Shown: piece after piece, positions 57,886 to 64,000 of the stretch
How positions within the stretch are numbered: the first letter of the stretch is position 1
How the letters are laid out: the number at the start of each line of letters is the position of its first letter
Assembly (NCBI GenBank): GCA_021295835.1
Contig: JAGWBP010000001.1
Coordinates: 1-64,000, forward strand
Source: Gemmatimonadota bacterium
GTDB taxonomy: Bacteria; Gemmatimonadota; Gemmatimonadetes; Longimicrobiales; Gaopeijiaceae
Reading direction: 5' to 3'
DNA length: 64,000 bases
Translations under genes and position numbers: made by a program
Notes under the pieces: model-generated
The model's input: only the letters and a program-made list of their open reading frames with translations
The model's database searches: none
What the model was told of the DNA's origin: nothing

Positions 57886-59766
57886 ATGTACGAAAGGCCA
57901 CGCATCGCCTACCTGGACGGGCGGCTGCTGCGGACCGCTCTCCTCGCCGCCTGCCGGAGCGCCCGGCTGGAAAAGGCCGAATTGAACCGGATCAACGTCT
58001 TCCCGGTGCCGGATGGCGACACCGGTACCAACCTGAGCCTCACCGTCGAGGCCGTCCACGACGGGCTGCGCACTCTCCGTAGCGACCGCGCCGACGAGGT
58101 CATGGCGGCGGCGGCCCATTCCGCGCTCCTCGGGGCCCGCGGCAACTGCGGCGTGATGCTATCGCTCTTCCTCCTGGGCTGCGCACGCCACCTGGAGGGC
58201 GTCGCCCGGGTGTCCGTGGGGGATCTGGCGGAGGCGCTCGCTGCCGGATCGCGACAGCTCGACGGGGCGGTACAGGATCCGGTCGAGGGCACGATCCTCA
58301 CCGTGGTGCGCGAGACGGCGGCCGCGGCGGCCGAGGTCGCGGCGAGGGGGCAGCGGGACTTCGCCGTGGCGGTGGACGCCATCCTGGAGGCCGCCACGGA
58401 GTCGCTGGCGCGTACGCCCGACCTTCTTCCGGTGCTCGCCGAGGCGGGTGTGGTCGATGCAGGCGCCCAGGGCTTCGTCGCCATGATCAGGGGTGCCGCC
58501 GGACTGGACGCAGAGGGACGGGAGGGCGTAGCGGCACCCACACCTTCCAGGGGAGCCCGGGAGCGGTCGCCAATTGGAGCGGCGGGACACTCCCTCGGGT
58601 CGGGCACCAGACGCTACTGCACCGAGATCCTCGTCGAGGGTCTCGCCCTGCCGGACGAGGACGAGGTTCGGGCCGCCCTCGCCGACGACGCGGAGGAGCT
58701 GCTCGTCGTCCGGAGCGGCGAGCTTATGAAGGTCCACCTCCACACGGACTCGCCGGACGAGGCCGTCGCCTACTGCAGGACTCTGGGCACCGTAGCCGCC
58801 CACAAGGCCGAGGACATGTTCGCACAGCACGAGGCCGCCCGGGGCGCAGCCGCCGGAGCCGTGCGCAGGCCAGTGGGCATCGTGGTGGACTCCGCGTCCG
58901 ACCTTCCCGACGCGGTGAAGCGCGCGCACGGGATCCGCACGGTCCCGCTGCTGCTGATCGACGGCGACAGGACGCTCAGGGACGGTGTGGAGATCGGGCC
59001 CGAGGAATTCTACGCCCGTCTCGCCGCAGAGGGACCGCTGCCGACCACCTCGCAGGCGCCGCCCGGCGACTTCATGGAGGGCTTCCGGAGCGCCTCGACC
59101 GAGGCCGAGGCGATCGTCGCGGTTCTGGTGGCGTCTTCGCTGTCGGGCACCATCCGGTCGGCCGAGAGCGGCGCGGAGCTCCTCGACGGGGTGGATGTGC
59201 GCATCGTGGACTCCAAGGCCGCCTCGATCCTGACCGGGCTCCTGGCACTGAAGGCGGCCGAGCTAGCGGAGGGCGGAGCCGCCCCCGACGAGATCGTCGC
59301 CGAAGTCGAGCGGATTCGCCGACAGTCGGGGATCCTCTTCACCGTGCGCACCCTCGACCGCCTGATCGCCTCGGGGCGCGTCCCCCACTTCGCGGGGTGG
59401 CTTGCCGGCCTCCTCGGAGTCAGGCCAGTACTCGGACTCGGCGGCGACGGCACGGTGCAGTCCTTCGGCAAGGCCCGGGGGACGCGCCGAGCCCGGCAGC
59501 TCATGCTGGACAAGGTGGCCGCGGCAATCCCGCCGAAGGCCAAGCGGGTGCGCTTCGGGATCGTGCACGCCGCCGCTCCCGAAGTTGCCGCGGAGATGCA
59601 GGAGGAGCTGGCAACGCGCTACCCAGGCTGCGATATCCTGACGTCGCCCATCACCCCGGTGATAGCCACCCACCTCGGGCTCGGGGCGTGGGGCATCGCC
59701 TACATGCTGGAGGATCGCCCAACGGCCCGCCGACCGAGCACCAGCCATTCGTACGTCGCCATCTGA
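57886..59766 (+). CDS. Fused fatty acid kinase FakA-FakB (DhaL plus DegV domains)
   Basis: Codes for 626 aa from ATG 57886 (GAGGT eight bases before); a GTG 36 bp upstream is possible. The N-terminal DhaL/FakA kinase domain (about 1-200) has NVFPVPDGDTGTN and GARGNCGVMLS, where Cys replaces the usual Ser. A FakA-type middle part follows (RYCTEILVEG, GELMKVHLHTDSPDEA). From about 325 a DegV/FakB fatty-acid-binding domain has GIVVDSASDLP, TTSQAPPGDF and SLSGTIRSA. In most bacteria these are separate proteins that phosphorylate exogenous fatty acids for phospholipid synthesis. Confidence 0.88.
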   Translation: MYERPRIAYLDGRLLRTALLAACRSARLEKAELNRINVFPVPDGDTGTNLSLTVEAVHDGLRTLRSDRADEVMAAAAHSALLGARGNCGVMLSLFLLGCARHLEGVARVSVGDLAEALAAGSRQLDGAVQDPVEGTILTVVRETAAAAAEVAARGQRDFAVAVDAILEAATESLARTPDLLPVLAEAGVVDAGAQGFVAMIRGAAGLDAEGREGVAAPTPSRGARERSPIGAAGHSLGSGTRRYCTEILVEGLALPDEDEVRAALADDAEELLVVRSGELMKVHLHTDSPDEAVAYCRTLGTVAAHKAEDMFAQHEAARGAAAGAVRRPVGIVVDSASDLPDAVKRAHGIRTVPLLLIDGDRTLRDGVEIGPEEFYARLAAEGPLPTTSQAPPGDFMEGFRSASTEAEAIVAVLVASSLSGTIRSAESGAELLDGVDVRIVDSKAASILTGLLALKAAELAEGGAAPDEIVAEVERIRRQSGILFTVRTLDRLIASGRVPHFAGWLAGLLGVRPVLGLGGDGTVQSFGKARGTRRARQLMLDKVAAAIPPKAKRVRFGIVHAAAPEVAAEMQEELATRYPGCDILTSPITPVIATHLGLGAWGIAYMLEDRPTARRPSTSHSYVAI

Positions 59767-60158
59767 GGTCCAGAGGGCTCCGGAGGAAGCCCGACGAGGA
59801 GAGCGCGCGTCCGCCGGTCCTCGGGTAGGTGAAGGAACATGTCCGCTGGCTCTCCGGGGGGCGAATAGGGGGATGACCGGCCCTTCCGATCCACCGCAAC
59901 CGCCCGCCCTGGGGCCGTCGCCTCTGCAAGGCGCACCCCGAATGCCAGCCATGCGGCGATCGGATCGGTCTTCTGTTCCACGATGGACGGGATCAGCATA
60001 TCCTCGTAGTATGCTACGATGTCGGCGTAGACTGCGGGACTGGAGTGCTTCAGCTCGGCAAGGCGGTCACGGTAGTAGTCGCGCGGGTCGCGGCCACCTG
60101 TCTCCGCAAGCGCGGCAGCGAAGCGGGCGTCCGCAGCCCGCTGGAGGTCGATTGTCAC
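59700..60158 (-). CDS. Conserved-looking protein of unknown function
   Basis: Codes for 152 aa. Helical N-terminal half (AADARFAAALAETGGRDPRDYYRDRLAEL), then a segment with PADMFLHLPEDRRTRALLVGLP, and a C-terminal MATYEWLVLGRR. No signal or membrane segment and no family recognised. It is convergent with the fatty acid kinase and overlaps its 3' end by 67 bp. The even composition and acidic/basic balance suggest a real gene, but certainty is limited. Confidence 0.5.
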   Translation of the reverse strand: MTIDLQRAADARFAAALAETGGRDPRDYYRDRLAELKHSSPAVYADIVAYYEDMLIPSIVEQKTDPIAAWLAFGVRLAEATAPGRAVAVDRKGRSSPYSPPGEPADMFLHLPEDRRTRALLVGLPPEPSGPQMATYEWLVLGRRAVGRSSSM

Positions 60159-60281
60159 CGTCAGGTGCTATTCTTTCCGTAGCGAGGAGGGTCCCGTGCC
60201 GAGCCGTAGACCAGGGTGCCCGTTGACTGGTGCGCACCTGTCGGGCGCACGGCACGAACGTAGGGGAACCGGGACCGGGCG

Positions 60282-60315
60282 GCGAGGGTATGGGCGTAGC
60301 GAGGGTATGGGCACG
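60282..60315 (+). repeat. Short tandem repeat before the metalloprotease gene
   Basis: GCGAGGGTATGGGC occurs twice, at 60282-60295 and 60299-60312, with a 17-bp period. The remainder of the 230-bp gap (60159-60389) holds no recognised gene; it should carry the protease promoter. Confidence 0.45.
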
Positions 60316-60389
60316 TAGTTCGGGGCGCGGGAGGGGCAGGCGGTGAGTTGCCCACAGGCGCTGGCTCGAAAGGAGCATTAGAGGTCCAT

Positions 60390-62180
60390 ATGAGAAAGAT
60401 GATCGTCGTAGCCAGCGTCCCGTTGCTGGCCTGTTCGGACTTTGCGCTGGAGGCCATGCGGGTCCCAGCCACCCTGGAGCTCGAGCCTCGGTGCGCTCAG
60501 GTCGGGAGCGAAAACCCGGTGCAACTGCAGATCCGGGTCAGGGACCAGGAAGGTGCCCTGATGCCCGTCCCCGGCTGGGTACCGATCTCAGTGCAGGTGT
60601 CGGACCCGTCGATCGCCTCGGTAGGAGACGACCTGATGCTGCAGGTGAAGGGTGACGGCAGGGTGGTGGTGACCGCAAGCATGGGCGAGATGGATGGCGA
60701 CGCGACCTTCCACGTCAGCGCCGACCCCCTGCAGCTCTCGGCACCGCTGATCTACCTGACGCAGGGGGCCCAGAACGCCGAGAACTCCACTCGGCTCATC
60801 GCCGGCAGGGATGCCCTGCTGCGAGTCTTCATGACGGCCGACCGCGCCGACAGCGTCGGCTCCGGGATACGGATCACTCTCCAGCGCGAAGACGAGCCGG
60901 TCCTCGACACGATAATCGCGACCGAGCGGGCCGGGATTCCCCTGGAGGTGGACGAGTCGACGCTGGAAGGGTCGTACAACTTTGTGATCCCCGGTGAGCA
61001 CATTCAGCCCGGGACGAGCATGGCCATCGAGCTGGACCCGATGTGTGAAGTTCCCGTGGCCGCGGGTAGCCGGACGCGCTACCCCGAGTCGGGAGCTACG
61101 TTGCTCAACGTCGTGGCACCCCAGACCTTTCGCCAGGTATTCGTCCCCACCCTGATGATCAACGACCCCGACTACGAGGTCTTCACCTGGCTGGAGGGGA
61201 TTGGCCCCAACTCCGAGCAGATGCACCTCACGCGCAACCTGTTGCCGGTCTCGGCGGACCTTGAGGTCGAGGTGCACGACACCCTCTGGACGACCGCCAA
61301 CCTGCGCACCTGGAATGGATGGCTGACCTGGCTCGGCGAGATACAGGCGCTGAATCTCCAGGAGGGGCGGCGCGGGTACTACTACGGGGTTATCGGCAGG
61401 CCGCTCGGTAGTCTCCTCGGCCTCGCCAACATCGCCGTGCCATGGAGCGTCGGCGTAGCGACTGCCGACACCTACACCCACGAGATCGGGCACAACATGA
61501 ACCTCAGGCACGCCCCCTGCGGCGGTGCCGGCGGGCCCGACCCCGACTATCCGCACATAGGCGGGCGCATCGGGGTTTGGGGCTACGACAATGACAACCG
61601 CGTGCTGAAGGACCCTGCCCAGTATCTCGACGTCATGTCGTACTGCGATCCCGTGTGGATCAGCGACTACCACTTCGACCGCGCCACCACGCACCGGCTC
61701 GACGGCGACGGCGGCGTCGCTCTGAACGGCTTCGTTGAGCGCCGGGAGGTGCTCGTCGTGTGGGGCAGCGTCTACGAGGGCCGTCTCCAACTGGACCCGG
61801 CGATACTGCTGCGCGGACCGGTTGAGATGCCGAGTGCGCCCGGTCCCTACACCGTCGAGGGTCTCGGTCCCAACGGTGAGCGCAAGTTCGCCTTTTCCTT
61901 CGCGCCCCTACCGACCGACCACGGTGGCAGCACCTTCGTGTTCTTCGTCCCCTACGACCCCGAGTGGGATGAGGGCCTGGAGCGCGTGACGCTTGCCGGG
62001 CCAGAGGGGATGGACGAGGTGTTTCGGGGGAGCGCCCCCCCGATCGCCGTGGCCACTCACCCGGAAACGGGCGTCATCAAGGCGATAGTCCGGGATTGGG
62101 ACGGGACCGAGCTCCCAATCATGGACGACATGGATGTGTCGGTCTCGACAGGGCTGCCCGGACCCGGGAGCGTCCGATGA
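60390..62180 (+). CDS. Metzincin-like zinc metalloprotease lipoprotein
   Basis: Codes for 596 aa from ATG 60390 (GAGG seven bases upstream). Lipoprotein signal VPLLACS. N-terminal Ig-like region (about 30-120, VPISVQVSDPSIASVGDD). The zinc site is THEIGHNMNLRHAPC near 363-377: a metzincin HEXXHXXNXXH, with Asn where Gly is usual, and a Met-turn YLDVMSYCDP further on. This variant fits secreted M66/snapalysin-like branches. It would cleave proteins at the cell surface or outside. The gene stops 28 bp before the ArsC-like selenoprotein start. Confidence 0.85.
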   Translation: MRKMIVVASVPLLACSDFALEAMRVPATLELEPRCAQVGSENPVQLQIRVRDQEGALMPVPGWVPISVQVSDPSIASVGDDLMLQVKGDGRVVVTASMGEMDGDATFHVSADPLQLSAPLIYLTQGAQNAENSTRLIAGRDALLRVFMTADRADSVGSGIRITLQREDEPVLDTIIATERAGIPLEVDESTLEGSYNFVIPGEHIQPGTSMAIELDPMCEVPVAAGSRTRYPESGATLLNVVAPQTFRQVFVPTLMINDPDYEVFTWLEGIGPNSEQMHLTRNLLPVSADLEVEVHDTLWTTANLRTWNGWLTWLGEIQALNLQEGRRGYYYGVIGRPLGSLLGLANIAVPWSVGVATADTYTHEIGHNMNLRHAPCGGAGGPDPDYPHIGGRIGVWGYDNDNRVLKDPAQYLDVMSYCDPVWISDYHFDRATTHRLDGDGGVALNGFVERREVLVVWGSVYEGRLQLDPAILLRGPVEMPSAPGPYTVEGLGPNGERKFAFSFAPLPTDHGGSTFVFFVPYDPEWDEGLERVTLAGPEGMDEVFRGSAPPIAVATHPETGVIKAIVRDWDGTELPIMDDMDVSVSTGLPGPGSVR

Positions 62181-62208
62181 CCAGTGCGGCAGCAAGCAGG
62201 AGGAGAGG

Positions 62209-62565
62209 GTGACAAGAAGGGTCGATTGGGCGTACCACCGCCCCGGGTGAGGGAGTTGCAAGCGCACGCAAGAGTTTCTTGCGCGAAACGGCGTCGCGGT
62301 GGCGGAGACGCGGAACGCCAGGAAGAGCCCGGTAGGCGCCTCCGAGGCGGTCTCGCTCCTCGAGGGCGCTACCGAGGTGTATGTGGCGAAGTCTCGAAAG
62401 TTCCTGCACTTCGATCTGGCGGCCAAGGGCGGCGCATCCGACGACGAGGTCGCCGCGCAGATCGTGAGTCGATGGGGGAAGCTCAGGGCCCCCACGCTGC
62501 GAGTAGGCTCGACCCTCGCCATCGGCTACAACGAGGAGATGCTGACGGAGGTCGTCGGCGACTAG
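62209..62565 (+). CDS. ArsC-family selenoprotein (in-frame TGA read as Sec)
   Basis: Reads as 118 aa from GTG 62209, which follows a strong AGGAGGAGAGG. The N-terminus is MTRRVDWAYHRPG, then the TGA at 62248-62250 (residue 14), then GSCKRTQEFLARNGVAVAE. Sec thus falls at the first redox position of a Sec-x-x-Cys motif in a thioredoxin-like ArsC fold. The rest (ARKSPVGASEAVSLL, RKFLHFDLA, KLRAPTLRVGSTLAIGYN) continues in the same frame. A perfect hairpin follows the TGA. ArsC-like (seleno)proteins of this size are known; a disulfide or selenide reductase role is inferred, arsenate reduction is not shown. Without Sec the frame would start at an internal GTG and lose its active site. Confidence 0.85.
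62248..62283 (+). promoter_or_regulatory. Candidate bacterial SECIS element of the ArsC-like gene
   Basis: After the TGA, the perfect stem CGCAAG (62267-62272) / CTTGCG (62278-62283) closes the loop AGTTT, which starts 22 nt after the TGA and has G in its second position. Geometry matches bacterial SECIS rules and the element in the peroxiredoxin-like gene. Confidence 0.75.
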
Positions 62566-62626
62566 TTCCTCGCAGCTCGAATACCCCCGAGGGAAATCCA
62601 CGGTGCAGGAACTGGGGTGAGGTCGG

Positions 62627-63397
62627 CTACCCTGTCCCGAAGCCGATCTGAAGCCCGATCCCGCTGGCGGAGAAGCTGTAGTCCCATGTGACCGTCTCCG
62701 GGTCCACCTCCTGCGACTCCGGGTCGAAGGTGCGGAGCTTGCTAAAGCTGGTGCTTCCTGATCGCTCGTACCGCAGGCGAATGTCGATCGGGCGCTCGCC
62801 GGGGAGGGTAATGCCGACTCCAACAGTCAGCGACCACCGCGCCGCGTCGTCGTCGGGGCGGTCGGTGAACTCGCCGATGGCCCCGAAGCCGGAGAACTGC
62901 ACTGAGGCCAACTCCGTCGACCACCGGCGCAAACCCGCCACGAGGTAGCTGGACAGGTCGCGGGAGCGCAATTTGCGCCCAACGAAGCCGCTGACACCAA
63001 CACCGACCTTGTTCTCGAACTCCCATCTGCCCAGCCCCACCCTACCCGCGCCACTTCCCTGGGGTTCCATCATGCCGCTGATGGTCTGCCGCGAGGAGAT
63101 CAGCGCCTGCAGCTCAGCACCCACCAGCAAACCGCGTTCGGTGGCACCAAGGTGCCCGATCGCGATGCTGGCGACGAAGTCCCCACCGATCCCGGTTCCC
63201 GTGCCGGTGCTCTCTCCGGCCAACTCGGTCAGCACCTTGGTGTGCTTGACGCGCAGAATGTTGATCTCCGGCGTGATGCGTACGTAGACCGGCGCCTGCG
63301 AAGACGCCAGCCCGGGCAGGAGGATGCTGAGAGCTGCGGCGGCAAGGCAAAGTACCGGCTGTTGCTGCAATGTTGCTCCTCCATCCTGGACGCTCAC
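62627..63397 (-). CDS. Outer-membrane beta-barrel protein
   Basis: Codes for 256 aa with a signal peptide (AALSILLPGLASSQA). Strand pairs alternate through the protein (GGDFVASIAIGHLG, LLVGAELQALISSRQ, KVGVGVSGFVGRKL, WSLTVGVGITLPG, IDIRLRYERSG) and the last one is GIGLQIGFGTG. The pattern fits an eight- to ten-strand barrel porin-like protein. No specific family. Divergent from the Moco-carrier-like gene at 63475. Confidence 0.7.
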   Translation of the reverse strand: MSVQDGGATLQQQPVLCLAAAALSILLPGLASSQAPVYVRITPEINILRVKHTKVLTELAGESTGTGTGIGGDFVASIAIGHLGATERGLLVGAELQALISSRQTISGMMEPQGSGAGRVGLGRWEFENKVGVGVSGFVGRKLRSRDLSSYLVAGLRRWSTELASVQFSGFGAIGEFTDRPDDDAARWSLTVGVGITLPGERPIDIRLRYERSGSTSFSKLRTFDPESQEVDPETVTWDYSFSASGIGLQIGFGTG

Positions 63398-63474
63398 CGG
63401 CGAAGCTACTAGAATCCCGGCGTGCGTGCCAAAACGCTGTCCGGTGACGCTGGGCCCCTGACAGGGCGGGCCGG

Positions 63475-63999
63475 GTGACCAGTCGCCTTCCTGTGGTCGG
63501 GGTGATGGGCGCTGGGGCCCACGCCCACCGGGATCTCGCCGAACCCCTAGGGCGCGGCTTGGCGCACCTGGGGGTCCACCTCCTGACGGGCGGGGGCCCG
63601 GGGGTCATGGCGGCGGTGTCGCGGGCATTCGCCGAGGTGGGCGACCGGGTCGGCCTCGTGATCGGAGTGCTGCCCCTGATGGAGGGCCTCCCGAAGACCG
63701 GGCCTCCGGCCCCGTACCCGAACCGGTGGGTTGAGATCCCGATCCGGACCCACCTGGGGAGGCTAGGTGCCGATCCGCTCTCGCGCAACCATATCAACGT
63801 GCTCACCTCGGACGTGGTGATCGCCCTGCCGGGGAGTGTCGGCACTGCCTCCGAAGTGGAGCTGGCGACTGCCTATCGTCGCCCGATCGTCCTCCTGGGT
63901 GATCTTGACCGGGCCAAGGGGCTTCCGGGGGCAGTCGCCACCGCATCGAGCGTGGCCGCAGCGCTCGCGTTCGTGCGCCGGGAACTCGGCATCCGGTGA
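63475..63999 (+). CDS. LOG/Moco-carrier-like Rossmann protein (TIGR00725 type)
   Basis: Codes for 174 aa from GTG 63475, ending at the window edge with a TGA. Rossmann fold with VGVMGAGAHAHRDLAEPLG, the phosphate loop TGGGPGVMAAVSRAFAE and LPGSVGTASEVELATA, the signatures shared by LOG phosphoribohydrolases and molybdenum-cofactor carrier proteins. The TIGR00725 resemblance favours a Moco-carrier-type role. The PGGxGTxxE motif reads PGSVGTASE. Confidence 0.8.
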   Translation: MTSRLPVVGVMGAGAHAHRDLAEPLGRGLAHLGVHLLTGGGPGVMAAVSRAFAEVGDRVGLVIGVLPLMEGLPKTGPPAPYPNRWVEIPIRTHLGRLGADPLSRNHINVLTSDVVIALPGSVGTASEVELATAYRRPIVLLGDLDRAKGLPGAVATASSVAAALAFVRRELGIR

Positions 64000-64000
64000 A

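Noticed and set aside
60282..60315. Possible RNA gene or CRISPR-like repeat
   Set aside because: Only two units with a 17-bp period and no spacer structure; just a short tandem duplication.
62299..62565. An 88-residue protein starting at the internal GTG 62299
   Set aside because: It lacks a ribosome site and the redox motif; the strong ribosome site at 62201-62208 points to GTG 62209 with Sec at the TGA.

Overview
The window is a 64 kb chromosomal stretch of a high-GC, didermal, aerobic bacterium. The features seen are TonB-dependent receptors and CarboxypepD_reg domains, many lipoproteins with Ig-like, FG-GAP or YVTN repeats, several outer-membrane barrels, c-type cytochromes, a recF-dciA-gyrB block and an AddAB recombination nuclease. 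Together they look most like Gemmatimonadota, but this is an inference from gene style and not a proven placement. No rRNA, tRNA, CRISPR array, prophage or complete insertion sequence was seen.

Layout. 0-4 kb (minus): a truncated S1-type protease and two tandem Ig-like/LamG-type lipoproteins. 4.3-15.5 kb (minus): thiI, pdxH, an SRPBCC-epimerase fusion, rpe and rpiA overlapping or nearly so, a TonB-dependent receptor, then feoA-feoB-periplasmic binding protein. 15.6-17.6 kb (plus): PAP2 phosphatase coupled to a GT4 glycosyltransferase. 17.7-22.3 kb: a decay zone holding a broken Ig-like lipoprotein, a TonB receptor/DUF4249-like pseudogene and a gene broken at a G8 tract. 22.5-32.5 kb (plus): recF-dciA-gyrB and addB-addA. 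32.6-40.3 kb (minus): a run of seven genes (peroxiredoxin-like selenoprotein, M28-like protein, YVTN propeller, FG-GAP lipoprotein, DUF1232, a small membrane protein, a UMF1-type MFS transporter). 40.4-44.6 kb: two secreted proteins, ahcY and hsp20. 45-49.3 kb: a membrane protein, an amidase, an LCM-type methyltransferase and a Tsx-like barrel. 49.4-53 kb (minus): an eight-heme cytochrome/TPR protein overlapping a four-CXXCH cytochrome c. 53.2-57.8 kb: vapBC, a truncated GTPase, TPP riboswitch-thiC and an aldehyde dehydrogenase. 57.9-64 kb: a FakA-FakB fusion, a metzincin-like lipoprotein, a short ArsC-like selenoprotein, a barrel protein and a Moco-carrier-like protein.

Main discoveries. Two genes only make sense if an in-frame TGA is read as selenocysteine: an exported peroxiredoxin-like protein (Trp-Sec-Pro-Tyr-Cys) and an ArsC-family protein (Gly-Sec-Gly-Ser-Cys). 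Each TGA is followed by a perfect 6-bp hairpin whose small loop starts 21-22 nt downstream and carries G in its first two positions, as expected for a bacterial SECIS. A family of small non-coding elements of up to about 245 bp, bounded by inverted AGCAGYCCGTGGAYAA ends, sits between genes throughout the window. Its end often supplies the TAG stop codon of the neighbouring gene. A second, unrelated repeat of about 85 bp has become the C-terminal tail of the glycosyltransferase.

How the genes fit together. Thiamine and B6 functions (thiI, pdxH, riboswitch-controlled thiC) and pentose-phosphate isomerases cluster. Iron uptake combines FeoAB, a binding protein and a TonB receptor. Replication and repair genes form two translationally coupled blocks. 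The remaining loci are mainly envelope, redox and secreted-protein functions.
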